A stretch of 64,000 nucleotides of DNA from Apostichopus japonicus (taxonomy: Eukaryota > Echinodermata > Holothuroidea > Aspidochirotida > Stichopodidae). The DNA is taken from the NCBI RefSeq assembly GCF_037975245.1, contig NC_092566.1, forward strand, positions 5,580,001 to 5,644,000, read 5' to 3'. Shown here in pieces: positions 25,101 to 64,000 of the stretch (positions are counted from its first letter, which is position 1; each line of letters opens with the position of its first letter). Made by a program: the position numbers and the translations under genes. The notes under the pieces are model-generated. The model worked only from the letters and a program-made list of their open reading frames with translations, ran no database searches and was not told the DNA's origin.

Positions 25101-25128
25101 TATTCGTGAATTGGTGAAAGAGAAATAA
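15634..25128 (+). CDS. Secreted glutathione peroxidase, GPX3-like, Cys form, 2 exons
   Basis: Exons 15634-16101 and 24931-25128 join in phase 0 to give 221 residues, the usual size for extracellular GPX3 (about 226). A hydrophobic N-terminus (MFRGLLSPIFLVVLTD) looks like a signal peptide. The motifs NVASFCTFTSQY, AFPCNQFGYQEPGEN and ITWNFNKFLIDQHG supply the catalytic residues: the peroxidatic residue, Gln, and the Trp-Asn pair. The family reduces hydroperoxides using thiols. The peroxidatic codon is TGC (Cys, near residue 73), not TGA, so no selenocysteine is needed at this position. The usual Gly after it is Thr. The 8.8 kb intron is filled with transposable elements. The frame is intact and the gene looks functional. 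Confidence 0.93.
17170..17516 (-). mobile_element. hAT-like non-autonomous element, copy 1 (347 bp)
   Basis: The ends are CAAGGGCGTAGGA and the inverted CAGTGGCGTAGGA. TTCTCAGA is duplicated perfectly on both sides (17162-17169 and 17517-17524). The body is the reverse complement of the copy at 17763-18136, with blocks TCATTTGGA and GGCCACCTG in common. Confidence 0.88.
17763..18136 (+). mobile_element. hAT-like non-autonomous element, copy 2 (374 bp)
   Basis: The ends are CAGTGGCGTAGGA and the inverted CAAGGGCGTAGGA, with a perfect 8-bp duplication TATGAAGA (17755-17762 and 18137-18144). Same family as 17170-17516 in the opposite orientation, 246 bp apart, so transcripts of this intron could fold into a long hairpin. 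Confidence 0.88.
19425..20939. repeat. Two-copy tandem duplication, unit about 757 bp
   Basis: Copies 19425-20181 and 20182-20939 both start TTACCTTTATGGAAAA and share landmarks in order (GGACAATTTCATTTTC, GCCCGACCAGAGGCC, CGTACTTAAGG-like, GATGGCATACCAGGC), with scattered differences. No coding content was recognised. Confidence 0.85.
21446..21971. mobile_element. DNA element with 130-bp TIRs and 6-bp TSD
   Basis: Arms 21446-21575 and 21842-21971 are near-perfect inverted copies of 130 bp beginning TATGGAACGCC. GAGGCG is directly repeated outside both ends (21440-21445 and 21972-21977). The arms contain a degenerate subrepeat, TACTACTACTAATTYGAAG. The spacer is 266 bp and codes for nothing recognisable. 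Confidence 0.8.
22014..22919. mobile_element. MULE-like non-autonomous element, 906 bp
   Basis: The 31-bp left end CGAAATTATTTTTCCCACT... (22014-22044) is repeated exactly and inverted at 22889-22919. CCTCCCGGAGG is directly repeated at both borders (22003-22013 and 22920-22930). Because that flank is nearly palindromic, the duplication may be 7, 9 or 11 bp; 9 bp with a GCGAAATT end would fit Mutator-like elements. No transposase was seen. Confidence 0.8.
22234..22286. repeat. Short hairpin, AGGGAG...CTCCCT family
   Basis: The palindrome TATAGCAGGGAGCTG...CAGCTCCCTGGTTATA resembles two others at 39309 and 40354 in layout. Confidence 0.5.
23982..24009 (+). repeat. (TTAC)n tail of a degraded retroelement
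   Basis: AATAAAG followed by seven TTAC units looks like the 3' tail of a LINE or SINE whose body (about 23,800-23,980) is not recognisable. Confidence 0.5.
24931..25128 (+). CDS. GPX3-like exon 2 with stop
   Basis: The acceptor TGCCAG follows a T-rich tract. The exon starts ESCPPVKLEIGDKDG, which aligns with the NSCPPTSE region of human GPX3, includes ITWNFNKFL and ends LVKEK then TAA. An AATAAA overlaps the stop codon. Confidence 0.93.
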   Translation, partial: ESCPPVKLEIGDKDGRFWTPFRVNDITWNFNKFLIDQHGVPYKRYDSKVEPLNIAKDIRELVKEK

Positions 25129-25151
25129 AAAGATTAGTCAAAACACAGAAC

Positions 25152-25371
25152 AGGCCCGTAGCCAGGGGAGGTGAGGGGAGGTAAGGGGAAGGGGGAGGTG
25201 GGAGGGTGTACGGCGTGCGCAGACTGAGCCTACATCTGAGCCACTATCATATATATCAAAGCTTCACTGCAGTAAACTGAAACGAAGTATTGTGCCGCTC
25301 CTTAAATTGGTGGTGCACCATCTTATAATCTTTGGGTGCCCATCCAACTCATAACTCCTGGCTACGGGCCT
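25152..25371. mobile_element. MITE-like element, 220 bp, in the peroxidase 3' flank
   Basis: The 15-bp end AGGCCCGTAGCCAGG (25152-25166) is exactly inverted at 25357-25371. It begins 24 bases after the peroxidase stop codon. The AAC trinucleotide flanks both ends and may be the TSD, which is too short to prove. Confidence 0.6.
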
Positions 25372-27484
25372 AACAAATTGGGCGAGGGGGAGAAAGAGAG
25401 AAAATAAAAAAAAAGGATAGTCCGTGGATGAGGGTTGGAGTGTGGGGGAGGGCGTAAGTAGGGGAAAGGTAAGCAAGCTGGTTTTAATTATGAGTGTTAC
25501 GGTTAATATAAAAAAAATGTGCTAGAATAGTTTGGTATATAACATCCAGTGGCGTGGTCTTAATATGTATGTTAATGTGCAAGATTGCGGGCTGCCTATT
25601 GAGAAACTTGGTCAATAGTATTAAGGCAACAGTTCTCTTTAAGGTAGCTGGTGTTTGTGATTGTGAGGTGGAGGGGTATGATCACCCTCAATTAAAATAC
25701 TTGAGCTGTTCAATTCTTTTACAAAAACATGCCAAGAAATGTAGGCGTTCATGTATTATATTGATATTCTGTTTTTAATTATTTTCAAGCACAATTATAG
25801 ATAAGTTCAAATAATTCATAGCAAGTATACTCAAAAACGCACTACTGATGCCGTTTTGACATTTTAAATAACTGACTATTTACAAAACAAACAAAAATTA
25901 GGTCTTCATAAATGTTTCAGAATAGGCTAAAACATAAATTAATTCTTGTTAATAACTAAAACTGTTGAAGATAATTCCTGGGATTTTCCAAATGCGCATT
26001 TTGATACTCTTCTTATTGTACGGAACATTTTTTTCCCCAATATCTTTGCAAAGCAAAGTGGTTCTTTGACTAATTAAAAAGAAATAGTTTGGATAAAATT
26101 TTGTTCCTGAGATGTAAAGTTCTCTTTTTCTTCAGTTTTCAAGCAATCGAGTTTCGTTAAGCGTCACACAGGTAGGTTTGAATTTTATTTTAAACCAAGA
26201 TCAGATGTTTTGTCATAATTTCGTTCACCAATATCAGTAATTCATTGCCATTTATCCAGATGGAATGTTTTGCACAACAATGAATTTTCCTTTAAGTAAG
26301 ACGTACATAAACCACAAGTATATTGTCCCGGCCAGGTTATATAACAATAACAGTAAAAAATCCTTATATATAAATAAAGTTACCCATAATTTAGTGTAGG
26401 TTTGCAATTATTGTGACTATATATGATTACAGCTTGTTTAACATTGAGGGGGAAAAAACAGTATTATAAAAAAAAGGTTTCAAGCTATGATATGAAAACA
26501 CGATTTGTTTGTTATAGAATTAGGAAAAGAACACGTCTATATAAAGGCTCACGCGCAGTACGATATAATTATGAGGAACGGTTCGAATATTATAAGAGGT
26601 ACTCCTAGACCAGTTTTCTGCGTCCCGTGTGAAGGTTTTCAACACCTTTATAAGGCCGAAATGATAAACAAATTTGGATATTCTTAAAATCTTGTGCACG
26701 TTACAGAAAACAATAAATGTTGCCACTTCTGACAGACTTTCACAAAGTGTAGATACCTTATTATCTTCTCGTCGGAATTGATAGTAATTTAACCTTAAAT
26801 TACTGTTTAAGTAAAATTCAAATTCAAATCAACTTTCGACAGAGAGTTTCTCCTTTAAAATTTATTTAATTAGCCACATCTTTCTTTCGGAACTAAACGT
26901 TATACGCGTAAAATAGATAGTCTTTTTTGTCAGCAGAAATGACCGAAATGAAACATGAAATATTTTTCATCATAAAAAACAAGACAACAGATAAAGAATT
27001 CTAAATTGACATAGATTTTCACTATTTGTCATTCTAAAACTAAGACTACACCCGGCGGACAACGTAGGCCTTTATACAGATTCTAATCTTTCTGTTAATT
27101 ATGATAATAATGATAATATTAATAAAATTAAAACAGACATTGAAATTTATTGTGTTGTCACTTTCTCATACACTTAAAGGATATCCTGCCTTTTTATTCA
27201 AAACAGACTGTAATAAACCAGGCGCGTATCCAGGGGGTAGTGTGAAGGTGTGGGGATGAACCCCCCTTTTCTTTAACCTCACACGAAATTCAAAGTATAT
27301 AGTATTACATTTACATTTTGAATTCTGGGTTCTTTGGAATCGAAAACAAAATCTATTTTTTTATGGTTTACTAAAAATAAATAATATAGTTTACTTTTCC
27401 AAACGGTTATGCATACTTTCGGTAACCTTTATGCCTATCGATGTGTCTGATCGATTGATGAATCATTACCTTTAACTTAATATG
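25372..27484. other. Intergenic, no gene seen
   Basis: AT-rich sequence between the converging 3' ends of the peroxidase and synaptotagmin genes. A CGCGTATCCAGGGGG stretch at about 27,222 looks like a hAT terminus without a partner. Confidence 0.5.
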
Positions 27485-27795
27485 TCACACCAACACGTGC
27501 CATTGCCCAACACCGCTTCTCGGGGTGGCAATCATATCCCTCCAATGAGAAGCACCCTCCGCACCCACGTGACGTCCGACGATACACCGGCCAACCACAC
27601 GGTGGAAACCGAGGTGGTTTAGCCGGACGCACATCGCCAGAGTTAGACAAACATCATCCAGTTCAGTTTGTCGTACTTTCAATGCAAATCCTTCGTTGTA
27701 AACTGGATTACACGATTTTCGGGAAAGACGTGTTTGTTTGTACTTCATAACCTTACCAGATTTGACCAGAGTAATCTTCACAAAGTTATCCAAAA
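27485..27795 (-). CDS. Synaptotagmin exon 5, C2B and stop
   Basis: Encodes LDNFVKITLVKSGKVMKYK, NPVYNEGFALKV and the C-terminal HWRDMIATPRSGVGQWHVLV, then TGA. The usual Asp-rich third loop is absent. Confidence 0.9.
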
Positions 27796-30700
27796 CTGCA
27801 AGATTGGAGACAAAAAAACAAAACAAAAATGGGCTGGAAACAGAAGGACAAGGAGAGGAGAACGCACCCCATATTGTTTTATCCTGAATCGTTAAATATA
27901 ATATAACTTTTTGATCTTCCAACTAAAAGACTTCATTTTTGCAGGTCTTATATAAAGTTATGAGTAATTAAAATCAACATTAAGTTCTTGCTTGTTCTTA
28001 TTCAAACTAATATTTTTCATTCAGGTTCTTGCTTGTTATTTAAGATATGTTATTTTTCCTTTCTTCTTGCAAGTTTAAAAAGAATTTACGTTAATGTAAA
28101 AAAGAGATAAGCAAAGAATATTCGGATATTGATGGAAAAAGAATTCTTTGAAAACAATTTGCCCTGTTCTTCCCCTGTCTTCACCAAATTCCTTCCCATA
28201 AAAAGCCCCACCCTTTTCCACAAATCATCTTGTGTATTACATGTGATCTGTACCTGATTTTCCTGGCGTCGATGTCCTCCATTCTGCCAATCTCAGTTGT
28301 CTTGCTTTTAGTACTACCAGAGTTAATTTTTCTGCGTTCGGTAAGTAAGTTAACGAGATCAAAATTTCACCTTTACTTGCACTTGGAACCTTGAGTGAAT
28401 TAAAAAGAGAGATTTAAACAAAAAAATGTTAACAATTTGGTTATCTACTGCAAGCAACAAAATTGTGTTCGCAATGAGTCTAGGCATATACGACCCCAGA
28501 CTCCAAAGTCAGAGACAAACATTTAAGTTTGACAAAAACAGTCACCAAATGTATCTTATCTTAATAAACGACTTTTGTTGTGACCCATATATATATACCT
28601 TCCTCATTAACGAGTATCGCAAATTGTAAATCAACCAACAGTTAGGAGGGCGCTATGTTACAATGCCTTCCAATCCGCACAGTATTTACACACACGCTAG
28701 CTGCGCGCCTGCATTTAAAATGTAAACACACTGCCTGACATGGGGGACTCGTGACCAGTTGGTAACCCCCCCCCCCCCCAAATTTTGTTTTTATGTCTGG
28801 CCTACGCTTCTCTCCTATCTCATATAGATCCCTCATCGTTTCATGGGTGTCAGCAGTTGGATGGCGCTATATATGTTTACCTTCTCAGGTTTCTTGAGAT
28901 CACGCCAGATTGTCACGGCATTGTCCAGATCATGATTCTGAGAGAGTGGATATTCCAGTTCGCCGATGGGATCGTTATGAGGGAAATCATCAAGCTCAAA
29001 CACCTAAATGAAAATGAATTTGAAAAGATAATAAAGTTTCAACTTTTGAGGGAAACTATAAGACTTATGATTTGGATATTGTTAGTAGTGATACACAATA
29101 ACTTCAAATGATTGTTTTAGCTCTTTAAAATGAACGTAACAATAACAAGAAAAAACAAATCTTACATTGAGACTGTTACGGCTTGACCGATAGGGAACAA
29201 CATACCATAAAACGAACACCAAGAAAGAATTAGTTTGTGTTTACATTTGTTTGGAATGCATTTTCTAACAATGACAAACCATTTCAAAACTATTTTGACA
29301 TGCAGACTGTTATAACAAAAGCAGCACAACGTATTCGTTCTTAAAGCTCGAATATTCAGCGATTACTAGAAGGCAGTTCCATGCCGTTTCATATATACTC
29401 AACCAGACTAGAACCAGTGTAGCCTACTCTTCGTCTTCGTAGTAGTAAATTATGTAAACATATGACGTAATATATTAAGTAGCCTAAATACTAAGGTGCT
29501 GGTAGTGTACTGCTTGAAACAATTCTCTTCTGGAGTTGAAAGAAATAAATTACCTGAAATTTAATCACGAGTTCCCTCACTGCTTCAGGCGTTACACGGA
29601 ATATAAAATTTTGGCGATACACCGGACTATTGGTTTTACAAACAACCCTGGTTAAGGATACCGGTATACCGTGGTCGGGAGAGAGGGAGACCTTTGCGAA
29701 TGTATCTGCAGAAGTAGCCTTGTGAAAAGATAACGGAAATTGAAGGTTTTTGATTTTTCAGGTGAAGGAAGGTGAAGAAAATTGGAAGGCGCAACAAAAA
29801 GGATAATGTGAACCCTTAATTATGTTGTCTCTATGTTCCTTCCAGGTGACTATGGGCGGAGAGGAAGAGGAGGAGGGGGGGGGGGGGGAGGGGCAAGTCT
29901 CTTATTTATGAAGGCCCTCAATAAATGTTATCAATATTTTGTGTATAAATTAGTAAAATTAATATATATTAAGCAAAAAATTACTTTGTTATGCAACCAT
30001 CCCGACGCACACTATAGCGCCACTGTTTAAAATTGGAATAAAATTTTATTCTAAATTACCCGGTCAACAAATTATCATTAACAAAATGGTCATCCAATCT
30101 TCCCTTGAAAGTTAATTCTTACAACATACACTGAAAAGTATATTATTACATACCATAAACTCGACATGAACATAACTTGGAAAATATCATGTACGCTCTC
30201 AACAGGTGATACCTTAAAATTAGCCTGTGTTGCACATTATTTACTGTTCTAATCTTTCGGGTCAGTAAAACTAAAACTCCACCCACCTTCCCCTCCGCCG
30301 CCCCTCCCCTCCCCCTCCACCCGACCTCACCCTCCCCCTAAACACACCAACTCTTACGATAGCCTAGTTATTGGCATCATACGCCATAAAGACATAGTAA
30401 TGATTTGGCTTACATGTGGTGTTTTAACCGCTACTTGTGACATTTGCTCAAGGAAAACTCTCAGCTGTTCTAACTCCTTGTCATATGTTATTGCAAATGA
30501 AACCTTGCCATAGGGTGGTGGCGCTATCTCCTCTTTTGGAGAAGCATCTTCCTCACCAACAGAGGTCGCACCTTCTGGTTTGTTGTCCGGTGTGTCCACA
30601 CTTGCACCGCACAAGTTGGCTGGTGTCGACTGGGATTTCTTGGCAGCAAATAAACTTCGCTTCCTCGCCGCTGTGGTCGCGTCATCCTTTAAGCTTACAC

Positions 30701-31151
30701 CGCGGTATGATAGCATTTAACGCGATGTCTTTCCAAAACGGTCTTGACCCGGTTGCGGAGAAAATTTGCCCATTGTCACTGGCGGTTTTGTTAACAGACG
30801 TGCTTCTATGGTCGGATCAGAATTCGCACGTGAAAGTCGATGATCAAGTGGTGGTATTCGGGATGTCGTGCAACCGCTACTGTGTCCGCGTTTGGTTCTT
30901 TTAGGGTGGACTAAGAAATAATCGGCACCGAGTTTCTCGTAATCATCCTGCGATTCTCGATCTTCCCTTTGGGAAAAACAACGAAGCAGTATACAGATAA
31001 GTATTGTCATTTGTATTGTGACACAGATCAAGAAGAACAAGATGGCTATTGGTGGGATTCCTCTAGCGAGCAACCAATCAGAGGCTTTTTGAAGGAATGC
31101 CTGAGAGACTTGCCCTTTCATGTTGTAAACGTTCATGTCTGATGACGTCAT
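27485..31151 (-). CDS. Synaptotagmin-family gene, TM anchor plus C2A and C2B, with an internal in-frame stop
   Basis: Minus-strand exons are 30414-31151, 29554-29718, 28881-29003, 28254-28389 and 27485-27795, with phases 0, 0, 0 and 1. The product has a short N-terminus, one membrane segment (PPIAILFFLICVTIQMTIL), a basic linker, C2A (SFAITYDKELEQLRVFLEQ to VTIWRDLKKPEK) and C2B (GEILISLTYLPNAEKLTLVV to SHWRDMIATP...QWHVLV). This is the synaptotagmin layout for a vesicle or membrane C2 protein. Some C2A calcium ligands remain (ADTF, LDDFPHND), but the C2B acidic loop is lost (AMCVRLNHLG), so calcium-independent action is likely, as in SYT15-type members. The odd feature is TAA at 30717-30719 inside exon 1, followed at once by ATG in the same frame. 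Read literally, the anchor and the C2 pair are separate products. Confidence 0.85.
28254..28389 (-). CDS. Synaptotagmin exon 4, start of C2B
   Basis: Encodes VPSASKGEILISLTYLPNAE followed by KLTLVVLKARQLRL, the typical first strands of C2B. It ends in phase 1 at TCAG|GTACAG. Confidence 0.9.
28881..29003 (-). CDS. Synaptotagmin exon 3, end of C2A
   Basis: 41 codons, VFELDDFPHNDPIGELEYPL through IWRDLKKPEK. It matches the VYDFDRFSKHD...WRDL segment of classic C2A; one acidic ligand is Glu in place of Asp. Confidence 0.9.
29554..29718 (-). CDS. Synaptotagmin exon 2, C2A core
   Basis: The acceptor TTTTCACAAG is chosen over the nearby CTGCAG because it gives phase 0 and the expected SADTFAKVSLSPDHG strand. 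55 codons, ending LVIKFQ. Confidence 0.85.
30414..31151 (-). CDS. Synaptotagmin exon 1: membrane anchor, stop, then start of C2A
   Basis: The frame opens at ATG 31151 (MTSSDMNVYN). Residues about 25-55 include the hydrophobic segment followed by RCFSQRED. The frame meets TAA at 30717-30719, then restarts at ATG 30716 (MLSYRGVSLKDD) in the same frame and runs through PPPYGKVSFAITYDKEL to the donor CAT|GTAAGC. Confidence 0.8.
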
Positions 31152-34100
31152 TCCTGCCAATGTTCCTCACTTTCGAGGTCGAATGATGCATTCGTGTTCC
31201 GTCTGCAAATCAAGTAACAATCAAATTAAAATATGGTTATAATACCGTATTAAGTACGCTACACACATATTAACTGGGAAAACCGACGTATTGTGTACTG
31301 GGGGTGGGGGGGGGGCATGTGAGAAGGGAAGAGGGGGGGGGGGGTTGAGGACATATACATATAACACGTTTCAAGGCTTAACATATATACGTAGAAACGT
31401 TCTAGCAGTCGCATTGCAATGTAAGGGCAACCTTTATCAACGCTCACATTCTATAAGTGATAGTAGTTAAGTTTTGCTAGTCATTGATTCATTCAATAAC
31501 TGTTAACATATTAGAAACTTTCAAAGAAGGTAAACCCTTAATTTTGATTGTGTAGAATAATCGTATCAATATCTCATCTCCGCTCCCTGTCTCACCCACC
31601 ACTCACTCGTACAAACCCACTCACCCACCCCCCTCCCCAACCACACATACACACACACACACACAGCAACTTCCAGTGATTTGTTAAATAATGCACACAA
31701 AGATTGATTAAAGAGCGACGTGTTTCTATGCAATTATAATCCGTAAAAGATGGGAAATTTACCAGGAAAAGAGACTGTAAAATCCACACAATATTGACAA
31801 CCAATAACAAAGCAGACCTCTCAATGTTAAGGCCCAGTTTCCATATAAATGAAAATTTAAAAACTTACTTACAACGTAGGAGATTGTTTCCAGTGAAATC
31901 CACCGCTGAAAGTAACTTGAAAGACGCCCATTCTACTCGATACTACCACAGGTATGTGGTATAGGCATGTTAGTACGCTTTACATAGAGAGATACACAGG
32001 AATTTTAAATGGGGTTGAATTCGTTACGTCATTTGGAATGTAGAAACAAAGGAGAAAGCATGGTTAGAATGTTATGTCTTGCACATGGGATAATATGGTC
32101 AAAATTGAGCCATCTGCAAGATTGGCTGCTAAAAGCTGATGTTGTCACCGAAATGGCCTGGGGAGGGGAATGTGCAGAGCGAGGGGGGGGGGGTGGAGGG
32201 CTGGAGTGGATGGTGTGGAAATACTTCATGGCGTTCGTATGGAGCCCTACACCAGTTACTTGAGTAAAACTATACAACTAATGAGGTACCGTAGTTGAAA
32301 ATTGCAAGTTGGGATATATTACTCTAATACTGAAGAAAACCCTGCTGACTTATCTAATATGAAGGAAAAAATCGTTCTGTGTGATGAAAGGTGTCATAAA
32401 CATGCTTGGTCAAGAAATGCTTTAATTTCAACGTTCAATCTCTTTAACAACTGCCAGTTGGCGTGTACCGAATTAGAAAATGTTGGCACCACTTATGAAA
32501 TTAATTTGCAGTTAAGGTGATATCAATTAACCGTAAATATCTCACCCCCTGTTTTGTGTCTCTCATTGAGTAACGTCATAATTGTGGACCGCATACAATA
32601 TTTTTTTACAAAGGATTTAAGTCGTTTTTGTGCCTTTACAAAAGTCTAAACAATAAAGCAACTTTCAAGTATATATAGCGGACCGTAAATTTCCTTTTCG
32701 CGGTCCCTTCTCGTTTGGGTGACGTCAAAGGTTGGATAAAAAACCCTGATCATTAACAAGTTGTAAGACGCTTTGTGTGTGTATAGGTGTCCTAAAGGTT
32801 ATTTTAAAAGAATGTAAATGCACTATTTATTTAATATCATAATTTCCCAAGTTACTCAGTATTGTCCCGGTTCACCTAAGTAACTGCGGGCCGTAGCCCG
32901 CTTGATCACCTCTCGTCGGGCCTCTTTTAGCCTTTATGAAAATCTCTCTCTTTCTGTTTGTAATAATAAATATATAATAGTATATATAATAAAATGTATT
33001 ATAAATAAAACAAAAACCAAACAAAATATGCAGTTATTACTCTACTGTATTGAAGATTGTTAATTAACTCTTTGCATGTAGCGCTATACATACAATACTT
33101 GATAATATATGCTAATTCTTTCCTGATCGATAAAATAATTGGACATAAAATATCGTCAATCTTGAGCAAGAATTATTGTCATCGAATGATGAAGTTCACT
33201 GCCAAGAACTATGAGGCAATAGATTACCCCTGTATATGAACCATGTATAACTATATAGTATTCATAAGATAAAATGTAAAATTAGTGTTATAACGAATAA
33301 TCATAATAATAAAAATGATAATGATGATGATTATGCTGGAAATTATGCTTTTACATCCACGACACCGTATCACATCAAAGTACAATGCGATATAATGCTA
33401 TTTGGATGCAATGTAAGTCTAATAGAATGATGCTGTATATGTACAATTGAATACAATAACTATATACAGTATAAAACAACGCAAGACGCAGTTCGACGAG
33501 TGACAATGCAATTCAATCATGCAATTTACTGAAATACAGTGCACATTACAATACAATTATTACTCACTGTAATGTAATACAACGCAATGCATCATAATGA
33601 AAAATGTAGGTCTATTTCACAGCCATATAATACCTTTATGTTAGGCTGCTGTTGCATCGTTGAATGATCAATATTATACTCATAGGAAACCTAGGCGTCT
33701 GCTGTCAATAGAGAACAGCTATAGAATGTTTTTATAATGTGGATTGTCCGGTGATCATTTGATTTTTCCATCTTATTAGCCTCAACTCCCTTAACTTTTA
33801 TTTTTATATTTAAAGCATTAACTTTTAAAGCATTAACTTTTAAAGCAATATATACAATGGAATTCACTTCCGGTAAACAATATAATAGAATAGAATGCAA
33901 CATAACAGAATACAATGTAATACTACAATGCAACACAACGCAATACAATGTAATGTAGTACATCACAATGCAACACATTATGCATTTCAGTGCAGTACAG
34001 TGCAATTCACTACAATCTACTCCAATGCACTGCACTGCTATTCAATGCTTTGGTTTATTTCATTGCACGGTTGGGCCATAACATTGATCCATCCTATCCA

Positions 34101-34423
34101 ATGCAAAGCCATATTGGGTGTGTATAGTTTATAGACATAAAGAGGGCGTGTTTGATGTGGACTGTCCGTTAATCATTTTTGCTGTACGTCTTATTTGACT
34201 CAAACAAAAACTTCCTTTTAGCTAAAATAAGCCCCACAATCAACCATACAAAACGAGAACAACACAAAGAAATATGATCAAATACGCATTTCAGTGTATA
34301 GTACAACTCAATTCGATACAATTCACTGCAATCCACTCCACTGCAATGACATCCAATGCAATCCATTGCAATGCAATACAATGAAATATCATGCAATATA
34401 ATGTCATGGCACTGTACCACCTT
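31152..34423. other. Intergenic between synaptotagmin and adhesion GPCR, no gene seen
   Basis: Holds G- or C-rich runs (31,300-31,350, 31,620-31,670, 32,160-32,210) and the degenerate AATGCA-type repeats described separately. No exon-like stretch was found. Confidence 0.5.
33380..34415. repeat. Degenerate ACAATGCAAT-type repeat tract, two blocks
   Basis: Long stretches are built of variants of CAATGCAATACAATG (33,380-34,130 and 34,280-34,415). The segments after 33,725 and 34,150 share ATGTGGAYTGTCCG, suggesting an imperfect duplication with a period near 430 bp. Confidence 0.6.
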
Positions 34424-34671
34424 TTATTTGTTGTCTGTTGCAGGAGAAGATTTAATCGTGGTATTCACATATACAGATTCACTGTCGTCGGCTGTTGCTG
34501 CACTAGATGGTTTATTCGTGGGAGTATCATATACAGATTTACTGTCGTCGGCTGTTGCTGCACTAGATGGTTTATTCGTGGGAGTATCATATACAGATTT
34601 GTCGTCGGCTGTTGCTGCACTAGAGGGTTTATTCGTGGGAGTATCATATACAGATACACTGTCGTCGGCTG

Positions 34672-63317
<28,646 letters not shown>

Positions 63318-63517
63318 CTGCAAAGAGTTACACGATCAGAATTTGTATTTTATAGTAGACTGAAGGCATATTATAGAAATGGTTGGTAATATCTAGACAT
63401 TCAATATACACTCAACAACTAATCCACCAAAATCACGGTGGGTATGCAAAGTTTGCCTTCATCTGTTCAATTTCATTCCACAATTCTGGATGTTCAGACA
63501 ACTCATATGATACCATG

Positions 63518-64000
63518 TATTAATAATTTCATTTCATTTATTTGTTTATCAAAACGTACAAACGTAGAACAAGCATATAATAATTAATACGATGTTTATG
63601 TACATTGCAAAGAAAGTGACCAAAAGAATCCTTTGTAGGCTTGTCTAGCACATCACATGCAGTCAAACCAATTCAAATGGATAAGGAAATGTATATACTA
63701 AGAACATAACAAATCAAAACATAACAAAAGAAATGCAGAAGAGGGAAATGTGGTAATTTCTCAGATAAATATTTCCTAATTTTCTTATGAAAGATGTAAT
63801 AGTGCTATAATGTTTAATATCCTGTGACGATGAGTTCCAAGAAGAATTTCCACAAATTCTCAAACAATGATTTGCAGTTTTAGTTCTAAAACGAGAGGTG
63901 TGAAGGTTATCAGCCGACATAGTGTTATAATTGTGGATTTTAGAATTGTTAGCAAAGAAATTTGCTGGGAGTAGATTATGAAAATGTGGTAAGCTGCAAA
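63518..64000 (-). pseudogene. LINE 3' remnant inside HYR intron (copy 3, runs off the window)
   Basis: Third copy of the remnant at 55889-56420, showing that the tandem block continues beyond the window edge. Confidence 0.55.

Noticed and set aside
33691-34134. Open frames in both strands with His, Cys and Tyr-rich products
   Set aside because: They are artefacts of the ACAATGCAAT repeat tract.

Overview
This is eukaryotic DNA from a multicellular animal: split genes with GT-AG introns, AT-rich intergenic sequence, long microsatellites and many transposable elements. The gene content suggests a deuterostome, most probably an echinoderm: a TBATA-like gene, a GPX3-type peroxidase, a synaptotagmin, and an adhesion GPCR with a long HYR (hyalin-repeat) array. 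The echinoderm call is an inference and I cannot name the species.

Layout. (1) 1.8-9.5 kb, minus strand: a TBATA (SPATIAL)-like gene whose variable central exon is present twice, both copies phase 1-1. (2) 9.5-13.7 kb: a 4.2 kb hAT-like element with 31-bp terminal inverted repeats (TIRs) and a perfect 8-bp target-site duplication (TSD), holding a decayed LINE tail. A 408-bp hAT-like element lies at 14.6 kb. (3) 15.6-25.1 kb, plus strand: a secreted glutathione peroxidase in two exons. Its 8.8 kb intron is a transposon nest: two hAT-like elements in opposite orientation, a 757-bp tandem duplication, a 526-bp element with 130-bp TIRs, and a 906-bp MULE-like element. (4) 27.5-31.2 kb, minus strand: a synaptotagmin in five exons, with an in-frame TAA directly followed by ATG between the membrane anchor and the C2 domains. 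(5) 31.2-34.4 kb: no gene, repeat-rich. (6) 34.7 kb to beyond the right edge, minus strand: one large adhesion GPCR gene made of HYR exons, GAIN and GPS exons, 7TM exons and a repetitive cytoplasmic tail. One of its introns holds a small plus-strand gene between inverted repeats. Another intron holds a nest of non-LTR retrotransposons at 47.9-54.5 kb.

The HYR region is the most dynamic part of the window. Ten intact, phase 1-1 HYR exons sit in tandemly duplicated blocks (period 3,052 bp, with a longer 4,577-bp version). Two copies of an out-of-frame fused exon and one exon cut off at a retrotransposon junction show how the array grows and decays.

All exon borders were read by eye from splice sites, reading-frame phase and family similarity recalled from memory. 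No search or alignment program was run.
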